Assembly: GCA_902775025.1 (NCBI GenBank)
Contig: CACYKP010000013.1
Location: 1-63,109, forward strand
From: an uncultured bacterium
Lineage (GTDB): Bacteria; Cyanobacteriota; Vampirovibrionia; Gastranaerophilales; Gastranaerophilaceae
Length of the DNA stretch: 63,109 bases
Direction: 5' to 3'
Of this stretch, positions 36,475 through 44,810 are shown one piece after another (position 1 is the stretch's first letter; each line of letters starts with the position of its first letter). Position numbers and translations under genes: made by a program. The notes beneath the pieces are model-generated. The model had not been told where the DNA came from. It saw nothing but the letters and a program-made list of their open reading frames with translations, and ran no database searches.

Positions 36475-36669
36475 CTACTCCAAAAGTGACTTTTCTTGCA
36501 CTTTTTTACTCATTTTTTGCACTATTCTTGCACACTTTTGCACAAAATTGCACTCATAAGTAGGGTTGACTTTAGTCAACCATAATATCGGTAGACTGAA
36601 GTCTACCCTACGAGCTTTAGCACCAAATTGTGTGTTGTATTTGTTGTTTTGAACTCTTTGTACTTGCAT
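36475..36669 (-). CDS. small ORF with FxG-type leader, probably interrupted by a repeat
   Basis: 64 codons. It has a good TAGGAG ribosome-binding site before the ATG and the leader MQVQRVQNNKYNTQFGAKAR. After residue 20 the frame runs into the 68-bp repeat at 36544-36611, and the rest looks non-native. I read it as the 5' remnant of a leader-bearing gene whose body was lost or displaced. It may still be translated. Confidence 0.35.
   Translation of the reverse strand: MQVQRVQNNKYNTQFGAKARRVDFSLPILWLTKVNPTYECNFVQKCARIVQKMSKKVQEKSLLE
36544..36611. repeat. 68-bp palindromic repeat (GTAGGGTTGAC... family), copy 1
   Basis: It has terminal inverted arms of about 21 bp (GTAGGGT.GACT..AGTC.AC), and each arm is itself a small hairpin. 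Copy 2 at 37948-38015 is identical over 68 bp. It looks like a non-autonomous mobile repeat. Confidence 0.8.
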
Positions 36670-36777
36670 AATTAGCTCCTATTTTAATTGTATTTGCCTA
36701 TATAAATCTCGTAAAAAAAATATTTTGCTATTCTATATAATTAGCAAAAAAAATCTTTACGAGTTTTAATATTAAAC

Positions 36778-37572
36778 ATGAAAGTGGCATTATCAGATAA
36801 ATATTTGAAACCTTTTAAACAATATGAGCAAAGAGCAATTTGTACAGCAGATGATTGGGAAAAAGAAAAACTTGCCCGAAAATGTATCAGCTTAAAGAAC
36901 TGTGCAATAGCTCCTTTGTCTTATACATTAGCAAAAAATAGAACTCTTGAAGGACTACAATATATTGATAATTGTTTAAGTAGTTTTTTCAATGTTTTTG
37001 CTGATGTTTTTCAAAATTTAAGTATTAAAGATACAGATAAAACTGTATTATTAGCAAAAAATAAGTTACAAAACGATTATGGCGTAAAAAGAGTATTTTT
37101 AGATAATAATCCTATGTTTGCAAAAAGATGTCTTGAAACAGTCGAACTGTTATCAAATCATAATATTAGTTTACCTGAAAGAATTATAGGTTCTCGTTAT
37201 TACCCAAAATATTGCGGTATCAGTATGAAAAATACAAAAGATGGATCAACTATACTTTTACACTCTGACTTAGAAGGTTGGCAACCAAACAGCGTAACAA
37301 ATTCACCTATTGAATTACCATTACACGAGTCATTACATCTGCAACAAAATGGGTTCTTTTTATCAAACATAAAAATACTACCTAAAGAATATCTTGAATT
37401 TGCCCAAAATAGTAAAATTGCAAATTCATCAATAAATTGTCATTGTAACCACGAAGCCCATGTAGATTTGCTTGTTAGAAAATTAATAATGAATGATTTA
37501 ACAGAAAATGAAGAAAGATTATTAAAATATTTAAACGAGTTATTTTTTACTAAAATAAACATCCCACAATAG
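36778..37572 (+). CDS. putative zinc metallopeptidase-like protein (HExxH)
   Basis: 264 aa, no family recognised. LPLHESLHLQQNG contains an HExxH at residues 183-187. About 40 residues later CNHEAHVD supplies a Glu/His/Asp that could be the third zinc ligand, as in gluzincins. There is no signal peptide. The N-terminal half is helical and Lys-rich. Upstream (36741-36770) is an AT-rich motif shared with two neighbouring genes. A single HExxH can arise by chance, so the function is inferred from the motif and its hydrophobic setting. Confidence 0.55.
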   Translation: MKVALSDKYLKPFKQYEQRAICTADDWEKEKLARKCISLKNCAIAPLSYTLAKNRTLEGLQYIDNCLSSFFNVFADVFQNLSIKDTDKTVLLAKNKLQNDYGVKRVFLDNNPMFAKRCLETVELLSNHNISLPERIIGSRYYPKYCGISMKNTKDGSTILLHSDLEGWQPNSVTNSPIELPLHESLHLQQNGFFLSNIKILPKEYLEFAQNSKIANSSINCHCNHEAHVDLLVRKLIMNDLTENEERLLKYLNELFFTKINIPQ

Positions 37573-38086
37573 CAAAAAATATTACATCTATGATTTATTA
37601 ATATAAAATTTGTCCCGTTTTTTATTAAAATTTGAATAAAAAATTTATTGAAATTTAGGACTGTTTTTTTATAGCAACCTTTCCAAATTCTCAAACCATC
37701 TGAAAAACTGTCTCAAACCATGTGTTCTTTTACAGCAAGGTCGAGAGGTAAACTAAGAGCCGAATACAACAAAATTACCTTTTAACAGGACATTTGGTCG
37801 GAATGGGTAATTTTTATTAATCGGCAAGACTGCTAATTCTAGTAAATCTTAGCAATTTTATGAGGTCGGAAGTCGGTTGTAGTTGAAATGTCCAAAAAGT
37901 CCGGTTTGGGTAACCAAAATGTCCGCATATTTGCACATTTTGTCCAAAAAATTGCACTCATAAGTAGGGTTGACTTTAGTCAACCATAATATCGGTAGAC
38001 TGAAGTCTACCCTACCTGCTTCAGTTTGTTTTAAAAATTTAGATGAGAGTCTATCAAAAAATATTTTTACAAGTTTTTAATATACT
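37573..38086. other. non-coding gap with repeats
   Basis: I see no credible gene in these 514 bp. They contain the second copy of the 68-bp palindromic repeat, an AATTACC...GGGTAATT hairpin near 37769-37812, and a TCGAGAGGTAAAC segment like that in the decayed tRNA pieces. At the end is the AT-rich promoter-like motif of the next gene (38052-38083). Confidence 0.6.
37948..38015. repeat. 68-bp palindromic repeat, copy 2
   Basis: Identical to 36544-36611 in the same orientation. The flanking sequences differ. Confidence 0.8.
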
Positions 38087-38923
38087 ATGCTAATACATTC
38101 TATAAAAAATGCTAATACAAGTAATTATAATCCCCCCAAAATAAACTTCACAGCTCATCCTGATTTTTATAAATTTAATAGCACTAAATCTTGTTATTTT
38201 AGGCGTGGTGTAGTAGCATTAGCTAATAATGAAGGTTATGCAGATATAGAAAATTTATTCTGTAAAATTTTTCAATCTAAACTAAATAAACCAAAAAAAA
38301 TGTTAATTATAGGAATAGGACATTCTCAAGAACCTTTTTCGTATTTAGCAAGTATAAAAGGAATTATAAAAAATAATCCTTTAAATAAAAATGTTGATTT
38401 ATACGTTGTAGATTTACAATCAAAACCCAAATACAATGAACTTAGACTCAATGCTTTTCCTAATTTATTTCCTTATGAAACATTTCCAAAATATGCAAGT
38501 GAAAGTTTTATAAAAGATGTAAAATTTCCCAAAACAAAACCGAATAATTTATCACCAATTAAATATTATATTTATACCAAAATGCAAAAACCAGCGCATC
38601 CGAGTATGGATTACAGAGTAAATGATGAAATACTTAAATTTGTTAAAGAATCATACAATAATCCTGAAAAATCGAAATGGGATAGTCGTATTCAAGAAGT
38701 TATTACAAATTTTTCAGATAATGAATTTGATATCGTATCAGCAAATAATGTTTTTGGTTACCTGTCAGACAATGATTATGCAAAAACAATGAAGCACATA
38801 AAACGAATACTAAAAACTGAAAGCGGATATTTTATATCAGATCCATATTTTAAAGATGTACAAAACTCTGAAATTTTGAGTACTTTCAAAGTATTATATT
38901 CTGGGATTTATCAAAAGATATAA
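38087..38923 (+). CDS. CheR-like SAM-dependent methyltransferase
   Basis: 278 aa. Residues 72-90 (KKMLIIGIGHSQEPFSYLA) fit the SAM-binding loop of CheR (.W..GCS.GEEPYSLA). FDIVSANNVFGYLSDNDYAKTMKHI fits the later FD.I.CRNV..Y motif. The N-terminus MLIHSIKNANTSNYN... leads to KINFTAH, a variant of the F-x-G leader. No chemoreceptor or CheB lies nearby, so a chemotaxis role is unproven. Confidence 0.6.
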   Translation: MLIHSIKNANTSNYNPPKINFTAHPDFYKFNSTKSCYFRRGVVALANNEGYADIENLFCKIFQSKLNKPKKMLIIGIGHSQEPFSYLASIKGIIKNNPLNKNVDLYVVDLQSKPKYNELRLNAFPNLFPYETFPKYASESFIKDVKFPKTKPNNLSPIKYYIYTKMQKPAHPSMDYRVNDEILKFVKESYNNPEKSKWDSRIQEVITNFSDNEFDIVSANNVFGYLSDNDYAKTMKHIKRILKTESGYFISDPYFKDVQNSEILSTFKVLYSGIYQKI

Positions 38924-39056
38924 TGCTCAAAATTTCTGTTCTTTCTTTTCAAACCGACTGTTATTTTACCAAAATTCATCGTTAAATATGTTATTCATTA
39001 GCAAAAAAATTTTTTTCAAGTTTTTAAAATGATATATTGCACTATTATTGGATAAT

Positions 39057-39968
39057 ATGATGAATTTATATAATATAGAAACTAGTAGAAATAATCAGAC
39101 ATTTAAATGCAAACTTCCGAATCCGTTTAGTAAATATACTAACATGTATTAAAAAAAATGTTCGCACGATGCATTTGTTAGGGAAGTAGAAGTAATACCG
39201 GAAATACTTGAAAAAGTAAAAGAAATAACTATACCCGTTTCTAAAAAAAGGAATGTTTATGCTTGGGATATAAATCCGACTAATTCAAATAAATATGTCA
39301 TTTTTTTACATGGTATGGCTATGAACGTTTCTAATTATCAGCGTTTTTACAAATCTTTATTACGCAATAATGTAGGAATTTTTGCCATTGAATACAAAGG
39401 ATATGGGAAATTGTCCGGAGAACAAACATCTGAAAAATCTATAAATTTTGATATAAAAAATGCATATGAATATTTAGCTAATAAAAAAAATATAAAACCT
39501 GAAAATATAATAGTTGTTGGTTCATGTGTAGGTGGTTTTGCCGGAGTAAATTTAGCAAAAGAAAAAAAAGATATACACTCACTTATCCTGATTGCTCCTA
39601 CTGTATCTATGAATTATATTTCAGATAAATTTATCATGGATAAAAATTTTAGAGAAGGTATGCCTAAAATCATTGAAAAACTGATTACCAAAAATAAATT
39701 CTTTAAATGGATATACGGGAAACAAATGAATGCGATTGATAAAGTTAAATATATAAAAAATACTAATATATATGTTATACAATCAAGGAAAGACAATGTT
39801 ACACGCCCAGGAGGTGCTGTTAAATTGGCAAAAGCGGCAAAGAAAAATGGGATTTTAAAAGAGTTAATAATGCTGAATCACCCCGGACATAAAATTGATG
39901 ATGAAAAAACAGAAATTACATCACAATTAGTTGGTAAAATTCTTAAAGAAATGAATACATTAAAATAA
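39057..39968 (+). pseudogene. alpha/beta hydrolase gene interrupted by an in-frame stop
   Basis: One continuous frame runs from the ATG at 39057 to 39968, except for a TAA at 39150-39152. Upstream of it are 31 codons with the leader MMNLYNIETSRNNQTFKCK. Downstream are 271 codons of a complete hydrolase: FLHGMAMN (oxyanion loop), the nucleophile elbow VVGSCVGGFAG with Cys in place of Ser, a SRKDN acid loop and the catalytic His in HPGHK. The ATG at 39315 is internal and lies after the oxyanion HG, so an intact enzyme cannot start there. Either the gene is dead or the stop is a recent mutation or sequencing error. Confidence 0.65.
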
Positions 39969-40174
39969 TTTAAAATAGTTTTAAATTTTTTAATAGTTTT
40001 TAACATAAATTGAACAATTAACATTTTTAGTATATTATTAATATCAGCTAAAAAATTTCAGCTTTATAAGCAATATTTTTATAAAACTGCATTAACGGAA
40101 ACAATTTGTGTTCTGTTGATTATATGAAAAAGAATACAAAAAATAGTGAATTAATAGCAAAGGAGAAAATTTAT

Positions 40175-40624
40175 ATGAAAAAAACAATCAAAAATATTTG
40201 TGTATTGTCATTAATTGTACTATTCTCTGCAGCTGCAAATGCTGCAGGTATGATTAAAGACTATCACGCATACAGAATAAAAGACCAAAATATAAGAACG
40301 GTAATTCCTGTTGTAGATAACATTTTAAGCAGAGAAGTTTCGGTTAAGAAACTTACAAGAAATGCTTATTACGCAACATACGGCGATGAGCATTATTACA
40401 TGAAGTTTTATCCTGCTTTGCACGATACTGATGTTTATATTGTAACAGACGGAAAATATGATAAAGAAAATAACGACGTTACGGACTTCTTTAAAAGTCA
40501 AAACTACCAATTCGAAACGGTAGAAGACAAAGAAGCTTATAAAGAATACCAGTTTGATTTTATTGATTATGCAAGATCCGGAGCTTTAGACGGTCTATTT
40601 ACACTTCCTGACGGTAAACGATAA
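40175..40624 (+). CDS. secreted hypothetical protein (N-terminal part of a possible split gene)
   Basis: 149 aa. A clear signal peptide (KKTIKNICVLSLIVLFSAAA, cleavage after ANA) is followed by a mixed alpha/beta domain with many Tyr and Asp. AAGGAG precedes the ATG at 40175. The stop is one base before the start of the next ORF, which lies in the +1 frame and lacks a signal peptide. The two may be one gene broken by a single-base indel. Confidence 0.65.
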   Translation: MKKTIKNICVLSLIVLFSAAANAAGMIKDYHAYRIKDQNIRTVIPVVDNILSREVSVKKLTRNAYYATYGDEHYYMKFYPALHDTDVYIVTDGKYDKENNDVTDFFKSQNYQFETVEDKEAYKEYQFDFIDYARSGALDGLFTLPDGKR

Positions 40625-40625
40625 A

Positions 40626-41168
40626 TTGTCAAAAGGAAATGATAAAACTTCTGCGATTCCGTATTCAGAAGATAATGATCCTATTGATTTAACTTGTGTT
40701 GATTCGCAAGAATTTTTTAATGCGGAAGCTGATGTTACAGTAACAGTTAATGAATATCGTTTAAAAAACAAAGAAAACAAATATGTTCATGCATTTGAGT
40801 ATATTGTTAAAAATAATTCAAATTCTGATATAAAAGTAGAAAAAGTTTACTCAGAAAGACTTGCTGCACTGAAAGATATTACTACATCGACATTTGTAGA
40901 TTATGATAAATTAGATGTTGCAGATACATTGGCTATTCCGTTAGCTGTTGCTACAGGGGGGCTGTCATTTGGGTTTACCATTGCAAATAATGTAAGACTA
41001 GGAATGGTTGTTAAGGAAGCTACAAGATTTGCTCATTCATTACCTGAGAATTATGATTTGAAGGCAAATTCTTCTATGAGAATTCTTTGCATGAAATTTA
41101 AAGAGGACCCGCAACCGCTTCAATTTACTATTAACAAACAAGGACAAACTTATCAGTTTACATATTAA
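40626..41168 (+). CDS. hypothetical protein (C-terminal part of a possible split gene)
   Basis: 180 codons from a TTG with no ribosome-binding site; the frame is open upstream into the previous gene. It contains an Ig-like or beta-rich segment (ADVTVTVNEYRLKNKENKY) and one glycine-rich hydrophobic stretch (TLAIPLAVATGGLSFGFTIA, about residues 98-117). The weak start and the lack of a signal peptide favour continuation of the preceding secreted protein. It ends at a strong terminator. Confidence 0.5.
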   Translation: MSKGNDKTSAIPYSEDNDPIDLTCVDSQEFFNAEADVTVTVNEYRLKNKENKYVHAFEYIVKNNSNSDIKVEKVYSERLAALKDITTSTFVDYDKLDVADTLAIPLAVATGGLSFGFTIANNVRLGMVVKEATRFAHSLPENYDLKANSSMRILCMKFKEDPQPLQFTINKQGQTYQFTY

Positions 41169-41180
41169 TAAGTCTTAGTA

Positions 41181-41218
41181 AATATCGGGTTGAATATTAT
41201 TATCAACCCGATATTTTT
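41181..41218 (+). terminator. Rho-independent terminator
   Basis: AATATCGGGTTGA (41181-41193) pairs with TCAACCCGATATT, followed by a T-run. Confidence 0.9.
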
Positions 41219-41237
41219 ACCGGCTAAACTTTATTTA

Positions 41238-41266
41238 TTGACGAGACACTATTTTAACTGTAAACT
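41238..41266 (+). promoter_or_regulatory. sigma-70 promoter of the sugar transporter gene
   Basis: TTGACG (41238-41243), a 17-nt spacer and TAAACT (41261-41266), 28 nt before the ATG at 41294. Confidence 0.6.
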
Positions 41267-41293
41267 GAAATGGTATATGTGAGGAGTTATTAT

Positions 41294-42661
41294 ATGGAAG
41301 AGCTTAAGAAGTTTAATACTGCTAAGTTTTTAAGTTTTGCACTCGGATTTTTCGGGTTGCAATTTGCTTGGCAAATGAGAATAATATTATCAGGTCCTGT
41401 TACTGAAAATTTAGGTGCTTCGCCGTTCATTTTTGGTTTAATTTGGCTTGCAGGTCCATTCACGGGAATGGTTGTTCAACCGATTATCGGAGCATTATCC
41501 GATAAAACGACTTCACGTTTTGGGAGACGCAGACCATATCTCTTAGGCGGTGCATTATTATCAGCTTTAGCTCTTTGGGCATTACCTAATTCTGAACTTA
41601 TTACAAATACAATCGGTTCCAGCTTGAACATCTTAGTGCATCCGCTTGCGGCACTTTGTTTCGCAGCAGTTATGATTTGGATTCTTGATGCTTGCGTTAA
41701 CATAGCGCAGGGACCATATAGAGCGCTAGTGCCTGATGTTGTACCTCCTGAGCAACATTCTGTCGCAAATTCATACATAAGTCTTGCAATAGGCTTAGGT
41801 TCAGTTGTAGCTGCAGGAACTGCGCCTTTCTTAAAATGGGCATTCAATTACCAAATGTCAATTAATGCACAATTTATAATGGCAGCTCTTGCGTTTACTT
41901 TAGGTATGGTTTGGACTTGTATGTTTATTAAAGAACGCAAATATGAGCCTAAAGAAGACGAGAAAAAAGAAAAATTTGATTTTATAAAATCATTAAAAGA
42001 ATTTTTCGCACTATCACCGGAAGTCGGAAAAATATGCTGGATGCAATTTTTCACTTGGATTGGTAATATGTGTATGATGATTTATTTCACTCAATACGCA
42101 GTACATACCGTCTTTGGTGTTCCTGATTTATCTGCTGTTAGTGAAGCGGTAAAATCATCTTACGACCACGCAGTTCTTGCCGGTACTAACTTCTCATCAA
42201 TCTGTTTCGCTATATTTAACCTTGTTTGCTTTGTTGTAGCAATTCCGATTGGTGTTTTATCAGTTAAATTCGGTAATAAAAAAATTCATATTTTATCAAT
42301 GGTATCAATGGCATTAGCATTTTTAGGTATGGCATTCTGCCATCAACCGAAATTTGTTGCAATATTAATGGGTTTATCAGGTATAGGCTGGGCAAGTATT
42401 TGCGCTTTGCCATTCGCAATGCTTTCTCAATACATAAAGCCTGGAACGGAAGGTTCTGTTATGGGTATATTTAATATATTTATTGCAGGACCGCAAGTAT
42501 TTGTATGCACGCTTGTTTCTTGGTTCATCAACAGATGTTCATACAATGTATTTGACGGAGTTAACTATCATTGGGAATACACATTTATCGTAGGTGCAGT
42601 TTGTTTAGTGATTGCTTCTATTATTGCATCAAGGGTAAAAGATAAATTATCAGAAGCTTAA
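41294..42661 (+). CDS. MFS sugar transporter (SLC45/GPH-like)
   Basis: 455 aa with about 12 transmembrane helices. GALSDKTTSRFGRRRPYLLGG is the loop 2-3 signature shared by sucrose/maltose-proton symporters of the SLC45 type and by GPH transporters. A basic cytoplasmic loop (KERKYEPKEDEKKE) divides the halves. GAGGAG lies 7 nt before the ATG at 41294. A GH13-like glycosidase gene 2 kb downstream is consistent with oligosaccharide uptake, but they are not in one operon. Confidence 0.88.
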   Translation: MEELKKFNTAKFLSFALGFFGLQFAWQMRIILSGPVTENLGASPFIFGLIWLAGPFTGMVVQPIIGALSDKTTSRFGRRRPYLLGGALLSALALWALPNSELITNTIGSSLNILVHPLAALCFAAVMIWILDACVNIAQGPYRALVPDVVPPEQHSVANSYISLAIGLGSVVAAGTAPFLKWAFNYQMSINAQFIMAALAFTLGMVWTCMFIKERKYEPKEDEKKEKFDFIKSLKEFFALSPEVGKICWMQFFTWIGNMCMMIYFTQYAVHTVFGVPDLSAVSEAVKSSYDHAVLAGTNFSSICFAIFNLVCFVVAIPIGVLSVKFGNKKIHILSMVSMALAFLGMAFCHQPKFVAILMGLSGIGWASICALPFAMLSQYIKPGTEGSVMGIFNIFIAGPQVFVCTLVSWFINRCSYNVFDGVNYHWEYTFIVGAVCLVIASIIASRVKDKLSEA

Positions 42662-42664
42662 ATT

Positions 42665-43969
42665 ATGTCTAATAAAGAAAACACACAAAATGTAAATCGG
42701 GGGAAGGTTTTTATTATCTCACCCCCGGCTTATTTAATTAATGCTCAATACTGCGCTTCTATATCAGAAAATGCAGGATTTGAGACAAAGCTTAATACCT
42801 CTGAAAGAATTGAACAATCACTCTCTGACATAAAAGAATTTTCTCCCAATTATATTATATTCAGAGTAACGTTTGATAAATTTAGGGTTCAGCTTGAATT
42901 TATGGAAAAAATTAAAAAGCTTATTCCAAGTTGCAAAATAATAGCACTTGGTGAACCTTTTTTTACCTACAATAACAATGTTACATACGAAAATCCATAT
43001 ATTGATTATGTAATTTTAGGTGAAGTTGAGTACACACTCCGTGATATTTTAGAAGGAGTTTCTGATAATGAAATTTTAGGAATAAGCTATACTGATGACA
43101 ATATGCAGTCAATAAAAAATGAACCCAGACCTTTCATTGAAAATATTGACAATCTACCCATGCCGGCAAGACATTTAACAAAGGATAATAAAGAAATTAC
43201 AATAGAAATATCCCGTGGTTGTCCTTGTCATTGTTTTTTCTGTCTATCAGCTCCGCTAAACGGAAAAATCTTAAGACATAGAACTGTCGATAGTGTTATT
43301 AGTGAATTATTTGAATGTATCAATAAATACGGAACCCAAAAAGTACATTTTAAGTCAGACATATTTAACTATGATAAAAATTGGGTTACTCAATTATGCA
43401 ATAAAATTATAAAAAATAAATTTAATATAAAATGGTCTTGTGATATTGTTCCTAAAAATATTGATGAGAATACAATCAAGTTGATGAAAGAATCCGGATG
43501 CGAATTATGCAGGCTTGGAATTGAATCAGGCTCAGAAGAAATACTTGCAAAAACAGGTAAAAACGTAACTAAAAATGATATTGAAACAACAGTTAAACTA
43601 CTCAAAAAATATAAAATTAAAACAAAAGCATATTATATTATAGGCTTGCCTTGGGATACGGAAGAAACAGTACAGGAAACCACAGAATATGCCATAAAAC
43701 TTGATACTGACGATGCTATTTTCAATATAGGAATACCATTCCCGGGAACAGATTTTTTTGTTTACGGTATGCTTAATAAATTATTTTCAGATAAAACTCA
43801 ATTTGTTGATATACATAAAAATGCCCTTGTCAGAACACATAAACTTTCTAAAGAACGAATAGTGAAACTTAGAGATGAGGCTGAAAAGAAATTTTACTAT
43901 CGTCCCAAATATATGCTAAAAAATTTATTATCTGTTTTTTATAATAAGTTCAGGATATTCTTTTCTTAA
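42665..43969 (+). CDS. B12-binding-like radical SAM protein
   Basis: 434 aa. Residues 15-130 resemble the cobalamin-binding fold of B12 radical SAM enzymes (VFIISPPAYLINAQ, then YVILGEVEYTL) but lack the DxHxxG motif. The radical SAM cluster is RGCPCHCFFC, CxxxCxxC with an extra Cys. IESGSEEIL and YIIGLPWDTEETV are typical core strands. It lies 3 nt after the MFS gene. The product is unknown; such enzymes often methylate or build secondary metabolites. The 3' end overlaps the convergent gene by 42 nt. Confidence 0.85.
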   Translation: MSNKENTQNVNRGKVFIISPPAYLINAQYCASISENAGFETKLNTSERIEQSLSDIKEFSPNYIIFRVTFDKFRVQLEFMEKIKKLIPSCKIIALGEPFFTYNNNVTYENPYIDYVILGEVEYTLRDILEGVSDNEILGISYTDDNMQSIKNEPRPFIENIDNLPMPARHLTKDNKEITIEISRGCPCHCFFCLSAPLNGKILRHRTVDSVISELFECINKYGTQKVHFKSDIFNYDKNWVTQLCNKIIKNKFNIKWSCDIVPKNIDENTIKLMKESGCELCRLGIESGSEEILAKTGKNVTKNDIETTVKLLKKYKIKTKAYYIIGLPWDTEETVQETTEYAIKLDTDDAIFNIGIPFPGTDFFVYGMLNKLFSDKTQFVDIHKNALVRTHKLSKERIVKLRDEAEKKFYYRPKYMLKNLLSVFYNKFRIFFS

Positions 43970-44674
43970 TGTTATTGTATCTTCTGACGATAACAAATCA
44001 TCTGTATGTAATTTAAAATAAAAATCAGGTTTAAATATTTTTTTTCTTACTATGTTATATTCTTCTATATTTTTTGTTATTTTTGAAAGATGATTTAATG
44101 TATGTTTCATATCAGGAATATTCGGAAATATATTTACAAAGTTTGTCCTTAATTTACAAATATAATCCCCAACATAATCCGTAATATTAAGCCAAGGATC
44201 AACAACAATTGCATCTTTGTTTTTAAAATTATAATAGCTTCCTTTATTAAAAGGCTTGTCTGTTATTATTGCAACAACATGATCAAGTTGTACTTGATGT
44301 CCGCTGCTATTTCTGTTAAAAAATATTTTTGAAGGATAAATATTTTCAATTCCGTTTATCTTGCCTATAATTTGTGCTAATATAGATTCTTCATAACAAT
44401 TTCCAATTTTATTATTTTTTAACATATCAATAATATTTCTGAAAGAATCTATTCCTTCTCCATTCCTATATCTTAGTGAGTCAAGTTTATTGGAATTTTT
44501 TAAATTCAAATTGCTAAATTTATAGCAAATCGGAAGAGGATAGTATTTCTCTTGAAAATGTCTTATATTTATTCGGTTTCTACTTTCTGAAATATGCGGA
44601 TAAATAGAATTCACCTTTCGTGTAATTCTATCGGCTTTTCTTATGGCTTCGCATCTGCTTTTAAAACTTATCAT
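43928..44674 (-). CDS. putative papain/transglutaminase-like protein (Cys-His-Asp)
   Basis: 248 aa, no named family. GNCYEESILAQIIG (C93), LDHVVAIITDK (H132) and AIVVDPWLN (D159) have the order, spacing and local sequence of the Cys-His-Asp triad of papain-like and transglutaminase-fold enzymes, including some secreted effectors. No signal peptide is seen; the first 40 residues are basic. Its role could be peptidase, deamidase or transglutaminase, and this is inferred from the triad alone. Confidence 0.55.
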   Translation of the reverse strand: MISFKSRCEAIRKADRITRKVNSIYPHISESRNRINIRHFQEKYYPLPICYKFSNLNLKNSNKLDSLRYRNGEGIDSFRNIIDMLKNNKIGNCYEESILAQIIGKINGIENIYPSKIFFNRNSSGHQVQLDHVVAIITDKPFNKGSYYNFKNKDAIVVDPWLNITDYVGDYICKLRTNFVNIFPNIPDMKHTLNHLSKITKNIEEYNIVRKKIFKPDFYFKLHTDDLLSSEDTITLRKEYPELIIKNR

Positions 44675-44726
44675 AATTTTTACAAAACATATAAAAAATT
44701 TATTTGCCTTTCTTTTTACAATCCGT

Positions 44727-44740
44727 TACAAATGTTTGTA
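44727..44740. promoter_or_regulatory. candidate operator upstream of the glycosidase gene
   Basis: Inverted repeat TACAAA-TG-TTTGTA, about 70 bp before the glycosidase ATG, followed by an AT-rich -10 region. It could bind a regulator such as the four-winged-helix protein, but nothing proves it. Confidence 0.3.
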
Positions 44741-44810
44741 TAAAATATATATGCATGATATTATCTTTATACAAATCCAACTACAACTATTTTAAATAAG
44801 GAGAATCCCA

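Noticed and set aside
39150-39152. TAA as a recoded codon in the hydrolase
   Set aside because: No other gene in the window contains in-frame TAA; all clear genes end normally with TAA, TAG or TGA, so the standard code holds.
41476-41847. 123-codon minus-strand ORF in the sugar transporter
   Set aside because: Shadow of a transmembrane coding region; no ribosome-binding site or promoter.
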